Shown here one piece after another: positions 9,638-18,506 of a DNA stretch of 64,000 nt (the stretch's first letter is position 1; each line of letters starts with the position of its first letter). The notes under the pieces are model-generated. The model saw nothing but the letters and a program-made list of their open reading frames with translations, ran no database searches and was not told the origin of the DNA. A program made the translations under genes and the position numbers. Source of the stretch: Comamonadaceae bacterium OS-1 (GTDB taxonomy: Bacteria > Pseudomonadota > Gammaproteobacteria > Burkholderiales > Burkholderiaceae_C). The DNA is taken from assembly GCA_027923965.1 (NCBI GenBank), contig AP026969.1:3162001-3226000 (forward strand), read 5' to 3'.

Positions 9638-11053
9638 ATGTTGCTTGAATCCTTGCGCGCCGCCTTCCACGGCCGCCTGCTCACCGGGGCCGAGGCCGCC
9701 CCATTTTTGACCGATTACCGCGGCAAATGGACCGGCCAGGCGCTGGCCGTGGCGCAGCCCGATAGTGCCGAAGACGTAGCCAAAGTGGTGGCCTGGTGCC
9801 ATCAAAATCACGTGCCGGTGGTGCCCCAAGGCGGCAACACCGGCCTGTCGGGCGGCTCGGTGCCAGAGGCCGCACCCGATCCGCTGCCCGTGCTGCTGTC
9901 CCTCAAGCGCCTGAACCAGATCCGCGCCATCGACCCGCTGAACAACACCCTGGTGGCCGAAGCAGGCGTGACCTTGCTGCAGGTGCAAGAAGCTGCCCAA
10001 GCCGCAGGCCGCCTGTTCCCGCTGAGCCTGGCTGCCGAGGGCACCTGCACCATCGGCGGCAACCTGGCCAGCAATGCGGGCGGGGTGCAGGTGCTGCGCT
10101 ACGGCAATACGCGCGAGCTGTGCCTGGGGTTGGAGGTGGTGACGGCAGAGGGCCAGCTCTGGAACGGCCTGCGTACCCTGCGCAAGGACAACACCGGCTA
10201 CGACCTGCGCGACCTGTACATCGGCTCCGAGGGCACGCTGGGCATCATCACCGCCGCCGTGCTCAAGCTGTTCCCACTGCCCGCCGCGCAGATGGTGGCG
10301 CTGGTGGCCGTACCCAGCCCGCAGCAGGCGCTGGACCTGCTGGCACTGGCGCAGGCGCGGCTGGGTGCGGGGTTGACCGCGTTTGAAATCCTCAGCCACA
10401 CCTGCGTGGAGCTGGTGCTGCAGCACATCCCCGGCACGCGCCGCCCCTTGGCTGATGCCTCGCCCTGGTATGTACTGCTGGAGCTATCGGCCACCACCGA
10501 CGAGGCACAGGCGGCAGCCGCCATGGAGAGCCTGCTGGAGACAGCCATGGAGAACGCCTGGGTGCTGGATGCCGCGCTGGCCACCAGCCTGGCCCAGTTC
10601 GAGGCGCTGTGGGCGCTGCGCGAAAACATTTCCGAAGCGCAGGCCGCCGAAGGCAAAGCCATCAAGCACGACATCGCGCTGCCGATCTCGCGCATCCCGG
10701 CCTTCATCGCCAGTACCGATGCGCAGATCGCCGCGCAGTTTCCCCAGGTGCGACAGGTCACGTTTGGCCACCTGGGCGACGGCAACCTGCACTACAACGT
10801 CTCGCCGTCGGCCCGAACGCCGGAGCACGCCGCCGAATTCATGGCGCTCGAAAGCCCGCTGAACCAGCTGGTGCACGACGCGGTGCATGCCTTTGGTGGC
10901 TCCATCTCGGCCGAGCACGGCCTGGGCGTGCTGCGCCGCGACGCGTCGGCCCGCTACAAGGCCCCGCTGGAGCTGCAGCTGATGCAGCGCATCAAGCAGG
11001 CGCTGGACCCGCTGGGGCTGATGAACCCCGGCAAGTTGCTGAAATTTGAATGA
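9638..11053 (+). CDS. FAD-linked oxidase, D-2-hydroxyglutarate dehydrogenase-like
   Basis: A 471-residue flavoprotein of the GlcD/D-2-hydroxyacid dehydrogenase family. The PCMH-type FAD-binding domain has VPVVPQGGNTGLSGG and the TIGGNLASNAGG loop at about residues 60-150. The FAD-linked oxidase C-terminal domain carries FGHLGDGNLHYN, with likely metal-binding histidines, and SAEHGLG. Such enzymes oxidise D-2-hydroxy acids and pass electrons to quinone or an electron-transfer protein. It lies within the hpa run but has no role in the textbook pathway. Its substrate may be a side product or a dead-end hydroxy acid; that is inference. The ATG at 9638 has no good ribosome-binding site. Confidence 0.85.
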   Translation: MLLESLRAAFHGRLLTGAEAAPFLTDYRGKWTGQALAVAQPDSAEDVAKVVAWCHQNHVPVVPQGGNTGLSGGSVPEAAPDPLPVLLSLKRLNQIRAIDPLNNTLVAEAGVTLLQVQEAAQAAGRLFPLSLAAEGTCTIGGNLASNAGGVQVLRYGNTRELCLGLEVVTAEGQLWNGLRTLRKDNTGYDLRDLYIGSEGTLGIITAAVLKLFPLPAAQMVALVAVPSPQQALDLLALAQARLGAGLTAFEILSHTCVELVLQHIPGTRRPLADASPWYVLLELSATTDEAQAAAAMESLLETAMENAWVLDAALATSLAQFEALWALRENISEAQAAEGKAIKHDIALPISRIPAFIASTDAQIAAQFPQVRQVTFGHLGDGNLHYNVSPSARTPEHAAEFMALESPLNQLVHDAVHAFGGSISAEHGLGVLRRDASARYKAPLELQLMQRIKQALDPLGLMNPGKLLKFE

Positions 11054-11104
11054 AATCGGCACTTAGCGCTTATTCCATAAGCGCAAGAAGCTACTAATTT
11101 AGGA
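11054..11104 (+). repeat. Palindromic repeat copy A, leader of hpaE
   Basis: The gap before hpaE is almost wholly a copy of the dispersed repeat: AATCGGCACTT, the stem-loop AGCGCTTATTCCATAAGCGC, then AAGAAGCTACTAATTT. The copy runs into the hpaE ribosome-binding site AGGAG, so this stem-loop would sit in the hpaE message just before translation starts. Confidence 0.8.
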
Positions 11105-11110
11105 GTAAAC

Positions 11111-12586
11111 ATGTCTATTGACACCCTCACCATCGCAGGCCACAGCGTCTCGCCCCACCACTACATCAACGGCCAGCGCGTGGCATCCGCCGAGCGGTTT
11201 GACCTGCACTGCCCCATCGACCAAAGCCTGCTGGGCCAGGTCAGCGAAGGCACGGCAGCGCATGTGGATGCGGCCATCACCGCAGCCCAGGCTGCCTTCC
11301 CGGCCTGGGCCGCCCTCACCGCCGCCGAGCGCAAGCCCTACCTGGACCGCTTTGCCGCCGAGATTGGCAAACGCTCCGAGGCGTTCTGCCAGGTCGAATC
11401 GAACGACGCGGGCATCCTGCTCTCGCGCATGCAGCACGGCGTGGTGCCGCGCGCCATGCTCAACCTCACATGGTTTGCCGAGCACGCGCTCACGCTGCAA
11501 GACCGCCCCATCGAGACCGAGCAGGCCACCCACATCGTGCGGCACGACCCGGCAGGCGTGGTGATCATCATCACGCCGTGGAACGCGCCGCTGATGCTGG
11601 CCACCTGGAAGCTGGGGCCCGCGCTGGCCGCAGGCAACACGGTGATCGTCAAGCCGCCGGAATGGGCGCCGCTGACCAGCAGCCTGCTGGCCGACTGCGC
11701 GCACGCTGCGGGCCTGCCGCCAGGCGTGTTCAACATCGTGCAGGGCAGCGGTGCCAACACCGGGGCCAAGCTGGTCAGCGACCCGCGCCTGGCCCGGGTG
11801 TCGTTCACCGGCTCGGTGCCCACCGCCAAGTGGATTGCCCAGGCGGCGGGCGCGAACCTGGTGCCCTGCAGCCTGGAGCTGGGCGGCAAGTCGCCCTTCA
11901 TCGTGCTGAAAGATGCCGACATCGACAACGCCGCCGCCACCGGCGCGCTGATGTACCGCAACGCCGGCCAGGTGTGCCTGGCGGGCACGCGCTTTCTGGT
12001 GCACCACCAGGTGCGTGACGCGTTTGTGGCGGCGATGCGCGGCTATGTGGAGAAGCTGCACGTCGGCGACCCGCGCGATACCGCCACCGAGATCGGCCCC
12101 ATCATCCATCCGCGCCAGGTGGAGCGGGTCAAGGGCTTCGTCGCACGCGCCCTGGCGGACGGCGCCGAGCTGCTGTGGGGCGGCAAGCCGCACCCCTTCG
12201 GCGCGCAGTATTTCGAGCCCACCATGCTGACAAACCTGCGGCAGAGCAGCGAAATCGTGCAGAACGAAGTCTTCGGCCCGGTGCTGACGTTGCAAACCTT
12301 TGCCAGCGATGCCGAACTGATAGCTCTGGCCAACGGCACCGACTACGGCCTGGGCGGCGTGTGCTACGGCGAAGTGGCGCACGCCACCGCCATCGCCGAG
12401 CAGGTGCGCACCGGCTTTATCTGGGTCAACAGCTTCGGCATCCGCGACCTGGCCGCCCCCTTTGGCGGCATCAAACGCTCGGGCGTGGGACGCGAGGGCG
12501 GCGACTGGAGCTTTGAGTTCTTTTGCGACGTAAAGGACGTGGTGGTGCCCAAAAAGCCTTTCCGCGCCAGCTTCAGCCATCGCTAG
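11111..12586 (+). CDS. hpaE: 5-carboxymethyl-2-hydroxymuconate semialdehyde dehydrogenase
   Basis: An NAD-dependent aldehyde dehydrogenase that oxidises the ring-cleavage product of homoprotocatechuate to the corresponding acid. The 491-residue protein has the Rossmann-type segment FTGSVPTAKW, the general base Glu256 in LELGGK and the catalytic Cys289 in NAGQVCLAG. The ALDH fold alone does not give the substrate; the assignment rests on its place between hpaI and hpaD and on length (E. coli HpaE is 488). AGGAG stands before the ATG, inside the tail of a palindromic repeat. Confidence 0.88.
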   Translation: MSIDTLTIAGHSVSPHHYINGQRVASAERFDLHCPIDQSLLGQVSEGTAAHVDAAITAAQAAFPAWAALTAAERKPYLDRFAAEIGKRSEAFCQVESNDAGILLSRMQHGVVPRAMLNLTWFAEHALTLQDRPIETEQATHIVRHDPAGVVIIITPWNAPLMLATWKLGPALAAGNTVIVKPPEWAPLTSSLLADCAHAAGLPPGVFNIVQGSGANTGAKLVSDPRLARVSFTGSVPTAKWIAQAAGANLVPCSLELGGKSPFIVLKDADIDNAAATGALMYRNAGQVCLAGTRFLVHHQVRDAFVAAMRGYVEKLHVGDPRDTATEIGPIIHPRQVERVKGFVARALADGAELLWGGKPHPFGAQYFEPTMLTNLRQSSEIVQNEVFGPVLTLQTFASDAELIALANGTDYGLGGVCYGEVAHATAIAEQVRTGFIWVNSFGIRDLAAPFGGIKRSGVGREGGDWSFEFFCDVKDVVVPKKPFRASFSHR

Positions 12587-12596
12587 ATATACAAAC

Positions 12597-12650
12597 CAAA
12601 ACAGCCTCTAGCGCTCTATCCATAAGCGCAACCAGCTACAAAATAAGGAG
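12597..12650 (+). repeat. Palindromic repeat copy B, leader of hpaD
   Basis: This copy reads GCCTCTAGCGCTCTATCC, ATAAGCGCAACCAGCTACAA, then AATAAGGAGTAAATC. It occupies the hpaE-hpaD gap and ends in the hpaD ribosome-binding site AAGGAG. Copies A and B stand in the same relation to the next gene and end in nearly the same bases (GGAGTAAA). Confidence 0.8.
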
Positions 12651-12656
12651 TAAATC

Positions 12657-13580
12657 ATGGGAAGCATCGTTGGCGCAGCCATCGTCTCGCACCACCCCGG
12701 CCTGATGCAGTGCGAGGAGTTTCGCCGCCTCATGGGCAACGGCGACGACTCGGACCTGATCCCCGGCTACGCCCGGCTGCGCCGCAAGATCGCCGCTGCC
12801 CGACCCGACGTGGTGGTCATCTTCGACAGCCACTGGTTTACCACCGGCTACCACCTGGTGGATGGCGCGGCCCACTATGCCGGCAACTACATCTCGGAAG
12901 AAATGCCCTGGTACCTGCACGGCGTGCCCTATGCCTACCGGGGCCACCCGGCGCTGGCGTTGGCCATTGAAGAAGCCTCGCGCGCCCAGGGCGGCTACAA
13001 CCGCGTGATCGACAACCCGGCGCTGGGCAAGCAGTACGCCACCATCAACCTGGTCAAGCAGTTGCGGCTGGAGCAGTCGGACACGCCGGTGCTCACGGTC
13101 AGCTCCTGCCAGAACTGCGACTGGCCGCACTTTGTGAAGTCGGGCGAAGCCATTGCCGAGGCGGTACGCCACAGCGGCCTGCGCGTGGTGCTGCTGGGCT
13201 CGGGCGCGCTGAGCCACAAGTTCAATGGCATCGACTGGAAGCCCACCCACCCGCGCATCTTCCACGAGAGTAACGTCTCGCGGCCCGAAAACATCGCCAG
13301 CGACAAGGCCGCCATTGCCCTGATGGCGCAAGGCCGCCACGACACCGTGCTGGAGCGCTGGAACGACGACTACCGCAAAAAGCCCTGGGAAGCCTTTGGC
13401 GCGCACTACCTGCAAATGCTGGGTGCCATGGGCGGGGCGGCCTGCCGCGCCAAGGGCGAAGCCCTGTCGGCTTACGAGAACGCCCGCGGCACCGGCAACA
13501 TCCATATCTGGTTTGAGGTCGGCACCCATGCAGATGCGGATGCACAGAGCAGCCCGTCCACAGCATTACAGGGAGCCTGA
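12657..13580 (+). CDS. hpaD: Homoprotocatechuate 2,3-dioxygenase (LigB type)
   Basis: A class III extradiol ring-cleavage dioxygenase of the LigB superfamily that would open 3,4-dihydroxyphenylacetate at the 2,3 position. His12/His13 in the N-terminal SHHPG and His59 in FDSHW are the likely iron ligands. The HpcB-like segments LLGSGALSHKF and YLQMLGAMGG are present. At 307 residues it is slightly longer than E. coli HpcB (283). It sits two bases before the NmrA-like gene. The neighbours hpaE, hpaG, hpaH and hpaI support the assignment; a related catechol substrate cannot be excluded. Confidence 0.87.
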   Translation: MGSIVGAAIVSHHPGLMQCEEFRRLMGNGDDSDLIPGYARLRRKIAAARPDVVVIFDSHWFTTGYHLVDGAAHYAGNYISEEMPWYLHGVPYAYRGHPALALAIEEASRAQGGYNRVIDNPALGKQYATINLVKQLRLEQSDTPVLTVSSCQNCDWPHFVKSGEAIAEAVRHSGLRVVLLGSGALSHKFNGIDWKPTHPRIFHESNVSRPENIASDKAAIALMAQGRHDTVLERWNDDYRKKPWEAFGAHYLQMLGAMGGAACRAKGEALSAYENARGTGNIHIWFEVGTHADADAQSSPSTALQGA

Positions 13581-13582
13581 CC

Positions 13583-14473
13583 ATGCGCACCATTGCCATC
13601 ACCGGTGCTGCAGGTAAGTTCGGGCGCGCCGTCCTCGACCAGCTTGGGCCACTGATTCCCGCTGGCGTGCACGTGCGGGCCTGCACGCGCGACCCCGCCC
13701 GGTTCGACCCGGGCCAAGCCCGCGTCGATGCAGTGCAGCGGGCGGATTTCGCCGACCCCGACGCGCTGGACACCGCATTTCACAATGTCGACACGCTGCT
13801 GCTGGTGTCGATCGAAGGCGAGGACGACTTGCGGATTCGCCTGCACGGGCAGGCCATCGCCGCGGCGGCACGCACCGGCGTGCGCCGCATCATCTACACC
13901 AGCTTCTTCGATGTGGCACCCGAGTCGCCCTCGGTGGTCGCGCGGGTGCATCGATTGACCGAAGAGGCCATCCTCCACTCGGGCTGTGCCTACACCTTTC
14001 TGCGCAATGGTCCGTATGTGGACAACATCGCCGTGTCCATCGCCGCCGCGGCGCGCACCACCGGCGTTTTCCCCATGGCCAGCGGTGCTGCGCGTATGCC
14101 GTTCATCGCGCGGGCCGACCTGGCCCTGGCCGCCGCAAGCGCGCTGACCGCCACGCCCGCAGGCAACGAGATCTACCAGCTCAGCGGCTCGGAGCTTTTG
14201 ACCTACCAGGCACTGTGCGACGAGATTGGCGCGGCTGTCGGCGCACCGGTGCGCCATGTCGCGACCACCGAGGAAGAGTACCGCGCCGAGCTGGATGCAC
14301 AAGGCTTGTCGCCCGCTCTGCGGGACCGCCGCATCGCCTACGTGCAGGCGATGCGCCTGGGCTTCATGACCGCGTTGACCCCCGATTTCCAACGGCTGGT
14401 CGGCCGCGCACCGCGCACCATGCACGAGGTGGTTCCCGTGCTGGATCTTTCGCCGGGCCAGGCTGCGCACTGA
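13583..14473 (+). CDS. NmrA-like NAD(P)-binding reductase
   Basis: A 296-residue atypical short-chain dehydrogenase of the NmrA/quinone-oxidoreductase-2 (YtfG) type. The N-terminal ITGAAGKFG is the dinucleotide-binding motif, and the hydrophobic TLLLVSIEG and IIYTSFFDVAP strands follow. Proteins of this group either reduce quinones or act as redox sensors. It begins two bases after hpaD, so it is co-translated with the ring-cleavage enzyme. One possibility is that it limits redox cycling of catechol-derived quinones; this is inference. The substrate is unknown. Confidence 0.83.
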   Translation: MRTIAITGAAGKFGRAVLDQLGPLIPAGVHVRACTRDPARFDPGQARVDAVQRADFADPDALDTAFHNVDTLLLVSIEGEDDLRIRLHGQAIAAAARTGVRRIIYTSFFDVAPESPSVVARVHRLTEEAILHSGCAYTFLRNGPYVDNIAVSIAAAARTTGVFPMASGAARMPFIARADLALAAASALTATPAGNEIYQLSGSELLTYQALCDEIGAAVGAPVRHVATTEEEYRAELDAQGLSPALRDRRIAYVQAMRLGFMTALTPDFQRLVGRAPRTMHEVVPVLDLSPGQAAH

Positions 14474-14509
14474 GCCCCCCGAGGCCACATTCTTAAAAAA
14501 GGAGACAAC

Positions 14510-15502
14510 ATGACATCGATCGACCGACGCCAATTCACCACCAGCCTGGTCGCCAGCGCAGCCGCGCTGGCCTGGCCTTCGCTAGGGCATGCGGAGGAAC
14601 CCATTGCCATACTCAAGATACTGTTTGGCTATCCACCAGGCGGGGTCAGCGAGCTGGTGACGCGCGGCATCGGCATGAAGATGACCCCCGGTTACGCCAA
14701 GGTCGCCATTGTGGACACCAAGCCCGGTGCGGCGGGCCGTCTCGTCATGGAATCGGTCAAATCCGTGCCAGCCGACGGCAGTGTGGTGCTGGTGACCCCC
14801 TCATCGGTCGTATCGATGTACCCCCATGTCTACAGCAAACTCCACTACGACCCGTTCACGGACATCACCCCGGTCAGCACCATCTGCGAATTCGTCCACG
14901 CACTGGCGGTGGGGCCAGGGGTGCCCGAATCGGTCAAATCGCTGGCCGACCTGGTGGCATGGTTCAAGGCCAATCCGGACAAAGCCAGCGTGGCCAACCC
15001 CGGCGAGGGCTCTTTGCCGCACTTCCTCACCATGCTGCTGTCCAAAGCCACGGGCGTGAAGATCGAGGCGATTGGTTATGCCGGTGGCCCGCCAGGCGTG
15101 AAGGACACGGTGGGTGGACAGGTGCCCGCCATGATCGCCAACGAGGCCCAGTTCATCAACCTGTACCGCGAGGGCAAACTGCGCTTGCTGGCCACCTCCG
15201 GGGCACAACGCTCCCCGTTTTCGCCCAACGTGCCGACCTTCGCTGAACAAGGTATCCGCAACATCCAGGTCAGCGAGTGGATTGGCATGTTCGTCCCCGC
15301 AAAAACGCCTGCGGCAGTGACGGCGCGCATCAGTATGGCCGTGCGTGCCGCGCTGGAGCAGCCTGATCTGGTGGAGAGTTTTGGCAAGTATGCGATCCGC
15401 CCGGTGTCCAGCACACCCGAAGAGCTTGGCAAACGCCTGCGGGCCGACTACGAGTATTGGGCTTCCACCATCAAGTCCACCGGATTTACACCCTTATCCT
15501 GA
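14510..15502 (+). CDS. Bug-family periplasmic receptor (TctC type)
   Basis: A 330-residue solute-binding protein of the Bug (Bordetella uptake gene)/TctC family. The leader MTSIDRRQFTTSLVASAAAL ends in GHA, with a pair of arginines before the hydrophobic stretch, so Tat export is possible. The family landmarks PGGVSELVTR, NPGEGSLPHF and MIANEAQFINLYREGKLRLL are present. Bug proteins bind carboxylates, often aromatic acids. No TctA/TctB membrane genes lie in the window, so this is an orphan receptor. AAGGAGA precedes the ATG. Confidence 0.9.
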   Translation: MTSIDRRQFTTSLVASAAALAWPSLGHAEEPIAILKILFGYPPGGVSELVTRGIGMKMTPGYAKVAIVDTKPGAAGRLVMESVKSVPADGSVVLVTPSSVVSMYPHVYSKLHYDPFTDITPVSTICEFVHALAVGPGVPESVKSLADLVAWFKANPDKASVANPGEGSLPHFLTMLLSKATGVKIEAIGYAGGPPGVKDTVGGQVPAMIANEAQFINLYREGKLRLLATSGAQRSPFSPNVPTFAEQGIRNIQVSEWIGMFVPAKTPAAVTARISMAVRAALEQPDLVESFGKYAIRPVSSTPEELGKRLRADYEYWASTIKSTGFTPLS

Positions 15503-15514
15503 GCAGGAGACACC

Positions 15515-16465
15515 ATGCACTTTGAATTCCCTTTAAAAGAACTGCCCACCGTGATGCGCGGCCCGCGTGTAGAGCGCCGCCGGGTGCTGGTGGGCGGCAG
15601 CGCCTACTGGGGCACTGTCATCGAAGACGGCCCCGACCAAGGCCTGCTGCGCCTGGACGATAGCCGTGTGGTCGATCCCGCCCACGTGCAGCACCTGCCG
15701 CCGGTAGCGCCCAGCAAGATCATCGCGGTGCACATCTCGTACAGCTCGCGCAGCTTCGAGACGCGCAACCAGCCCAAACCCACCGAAACCCCCACCTACT
15801 TCACCAAGCCACCCACCTCCATCAACGGCCACGGCTGCGAAATCCTGAAACCCGCCGACAGCCTGTACCTGAACTACGAAGGCGAGTACGCGGTGGTCAT
15901 CGGCAAAACCTGCCGCAACGTGCTGCCCGACGAGGCCTGGGACTACATCGAAGGCTTTTGCCCGGCGCTGGACATGGGCCTGCAAAACTACCGCGACACC
16001 GACCAGGGCAGCATGCTGCGCGTCAAAGGTGCCGACACGCTGTTGCCCATCGGCCCCGGCATCGTGCGCGGCGTGAACCTGTTTGACCAAACCCTGCGCA
16101 CCTACCGCAACGGCCTGGTGGTGCAAGAGGCACACATTGGCGACGAGACCATCTGGGGGCCGCACTACGTGATTGCCGACCTGGCCCGCCACATCACCCT
16201 GCTGCCCGGCGACGTGATCCTGATGGGCACGCCCTGCCATTCGCGCTCGGTCGATCCGGGGGACCTGGTGGAGTGCGAAATCACCGGCCTGGGCCGACTG
16301 GCGGGCACGGTGGTGGCCATTCCGGCCCCGCGCGCCTCGGCTCTGGGCGTGGGCCACCAGCCCAACGACAGCCCGGAAGTGCGCCGCGTCGCCTTTGGCT
16401 TTGACGAGCGCGTGCCCGAGCGCTTCAAGGCCAACTACCGCGCCAGCCCCCAAAGTCCTGTTTGA
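15515..16465 (+). CDS. hpaG: Fumarylacetoacetase-family decarboxylase/isomerase, HpaG-like
   Basis: A 316-residue member of the fumarylacetoacetate hydrolase superfamily, placed to decarboxylate and/or isomerise the 5-carboxymethyl-2-hydroxymuconate derivative between HpaE and HpaH. The fold starts at about residue 70 (APSKIIAVHISY), with FTKPPTSINGHG, the metal-site LNYEGEYAVVIGK, ALDMGLQNYRD and MGTPCHSRSVDPGDLVECE. E. coli HpaG (HpcE) has two such domains; only one is here, with a 65-residue N-terminal extension. No separate hpaF isomerase is in the window. AGGAGA precedes the ATG. Confidence 0.8.
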   Translation: MHFEFPLKELPTVMRGPRVERRRVLVGGSAYWGTVIEDGPDQGLLRLDDSRVVDPAHVQHLPPVAPSKIIAVHISYSSRSFETRNQPKPTETPTYFTKPPTSINGHGCEILKPADSLYLNYEGEYAVVIGKTCRNVLPDEAWDYIEGFCPALDMGLQNYRDTDQGSMLRVKGADTLLPIGPGIVRGVNLFDQTLRTYRNGLVVQEAHIGDETIWGPHYVIADLARHITLLPGDVILMGTPCHSRSVDPGDLVECEITGLGRLAGTVVAIPAPRASALGVGHQPNDSPEVRRVAFGFDERVPERFKANYRASPQSPV

Positions 16466-16502
16466 CCCCCGTTTTTCACACTACAACAAAGGAGACATTC
16501 CC

Positions 16503-17498
16503 ATGAAAACCCCACGCCCAGGCTCTCGCCGCGAACTGCTGCACATCGCCCTGGCCACCGCCGCAGGCAGCCTACCCTTGCTGGGCCGGGCGCAAAGCAT
16601 AGACACTGCCAAAGTGCTGGCGGGATTTGCGGCGGGCGGCACCGTGGACACGCTGGCGCGCCGGGTGGCGGCGCACCTGAACGGCAGCTACGCCCGTGCG
16701 GCGGTGGTGGACAACCGCACCGGCGCGGGCGGGCAGATCGCCATCTCGGCCCTCAAGGCCGCCGCGCCCGACGGCACCACCCTGCTGGCCACACCCATGT
16801 CGATGCTGGGCATCTACCCGCACACCTACAAAAAGCTGCCCTACGACCCGGTGGCCGACCTGGCCCCGGTATCGCTGGGCGTGGTGTTCGACATGGGGTT
16901 TGCCGTGGGCCCGCAGGTGCCCGCCTCGGTCAAGACCGTGCCCGAGTTTCTGGAGTGGTGCAAAGCCAACCCCACCAACGCCAACTTCGGCTCGCCCGCG
17001 CCGGGCTCGGTGCCGCATTTCGTGGGCGAGTTGATCGGTCGCGCGGGCAAGGTCGATTTGCGCCACATCGGGTTTCGCGGCTCGCAGCCCGCCATCCTGG
17101 ACATGCTGGGCGGCCAGATCGCTGCCGTCTCGGCCCCCGTGGGCGAGTTTTTGCCGCACCTGGGCGGCGGCAAGGCCCGCCTGCTGGCCACATCGGGGGC
17201 GGCACGCAACAAATTTGTCCCTGGCACCAGCACCCTGGTGGAGCAGGGTTTGAAAGACCTGGTCTACGGCGAATGGTTTGCGTTCTACCTACCGGGCAAA
17301 GCCAGCCCCGACGTAGTGCAAAAAGCCCATGCCGCCATCCACGCTGCACTGGCAGACCCTGGCGTAGTCAGTGGTCTGGCCGCCATGGGCCTGGAAGCCA
17401 AGTCCTCCACGCCCGCCGAGCTGGCAGCCCTGCTCAAGGCCGATACCGAGAAGTGGGGGCCGATCGTGAAGGCCATCGGCTTTACCGCAGAATCCTGA
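16503..17498 (+). CDS. Bug-family periplasmic receptor (TctC type)
   Basis: A 331-residue Bug/TctC solute-binding protein, second of three in this island. A leader with GSRRELLHIALATAAG ends near GRAQS; the arginine pair again allows Tat export. The core has AGFAAGGTVDTLARRVA, FGSPAPGSVPHF and a conserved acidic carboxylate-binding region. AAGGAGA precedes the ATG at 16503; a longer frame from 16395 would overlap hpaG and lacks such a site. It is only distantly similar to the copy at 14510, so this is not a recent duplication. Confidence 0.9.
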   Translation: MKTPRPGSRRELLHIALATAAGSLPLLGRAQSIDTAKVLAGFAAGGTVDTLARRVAAHLNGSYARAAVVDNRTGAGGQIAISALKAAAPDGTTLLATPMSMLGIYPHTYKKLPYDPVADLAPVSLGVVFDMGFAVGPQVPASVKTVPEFLEWCKANPTNANFGSPAPGSVPHFVGELIGRAGKVDLRHIGFRGSQPAILDMLGGQIAAVSAPVGEFLPHLGGGKARLLATSGAARNKFVPGTSTLVEQGLKDLVYGEWFAFYLPGKASPDVVQKAHAAIHAALADPGVVSGLAAMGLEAKSSTPAELAALLKADTEKWGPIVKAIGFTAES

Positions 17499-17531
17499 TG
17501 ACAACCTCACTTGCTTCACGTTAAGGCGAAC

Positions 17532-18506
17532 ATGAAAATTTGTATCTACGGCGCAGGTGCCATCGGCGGCTGGATCGGGGCGCGCCTGGCGGCCATGGGC
17601 GAACCGGTGAGCGTGGTGGCGCGCGGGGCCACGTTGGTGGCCTTGCAAACCCATGGTCTGCGTCTGCAGCATGCCAATGGGCTGCTGCAAGTTCCGGTGC
17701 AGGCCGCAGACAACGCGGCGGAATTAGGTGTGCAAGACCTGGTGGTGGTGGCCGTCAAGGCCCCGGCCCTGGCCGAGGTGGCGCGTGGCATCGCCCCGCT
17801 GCTGGGGCCGCACACCATGGTGCTCACCGCCATGAACGGCGTGCCGTGGTGGTTCTTCCAGGGCTTTGGCGGGGCCTATGCGGGCACCGCGCTCAAGGCG
17901 GTGGATGCCAGCGGTGCCATTGCGGCGGCCATACCGGCCCGGCACACCATCGGCTGCGTGGTGCACGCCAGCTGCGCCCTGCAAGCCCCCGGCCTGGTGC
18001 AGCACCACTTCGGCAACACACTGATTCTGGGCGAGCCATCGGGCACACAGACAGAACGCGTCAAGGCACTTTCAGCCTTGTTGCAAAGGGCCGGGTTCGA
18101 GGCCCCCTTGTCCGAGCAGATCCAGCGCGACACCTGGTTCAAGCTGTGGGGCAACATGACCGTCAACCCGGTCAGCGCCTTGACCGGAGCCACCACCGAT
18201 CTGGTTCTGGACGACCCGCTGGTGCGCGACTTCATCTCGCGGGTGATGCTGGAGGCCAAGGAGATCGGCGCCCGCATCGGCATCCCCATCGCCCAGCAAC
18301 CCGACGACCGGCATGCGGTGACGCGCAAGCTGGGCGCTTTCAAAACTTCGATGCTGCAAGACGTGGAGGCGGGCAAGCCCGTAGAGCTGGACGCGCTGGT
18401 GACCGTGGTGCAAGAGCTGGGCGCGCTGACCGGCGTGCCCACGCCGTTTACCGATGCGCTGCTGGGCCTGGCGCGGCTGCAGGCGCGGGTGCGGGGCTTG
18501 TACTAG
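17532..18506 (+). CDS. Ketopantoate reductase (PanE/ApbA) family protein
   Basis: A 324-residue NADP-dependent reductase-like protein. The N-terminal MKICIYGAGAIGGWIGARLA is the Rossmann motif. The C-terminal helical domain contains DTWFKLWGNMTVNPVSALTG, the PanE signature with its lysine and asparagine. Several PanE paralogues sit in catabolic operons and reduce other 2-oxo acids, so a true pantothenate role is doubtful. The last 59 bases overlap, tail to tail, the end of the LysR gene on the other strand. Confidence 0.85.
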   Translation: MKICIYGAGAIGGWIGARLAAMGEPVSVVARGATLVALQTHGLRLQHANGLLQVPVQAADNAAELGVQDLVVVAVKAPALAEVARGIAPLLGPHTMVLTAMNGVPWWFFQGFGGAYAGTALKAVDASGAIAAAIPARHTIGCVVHASCALQAPGLVQHHFGNTLILGEPSGTQTERVKALSALLQRAGFEAPLSEQIQRDTWFKLWGNMTVNPVSALTGATTDLVLDDPLVRDFISRVMLEAKEIGARIGIPIAQQPDDRHAVTRKLGAFKTSMLQDVEAGKPVELDALVTVVQELGALTGVPTPFTDALLGLARLQARVRGLY

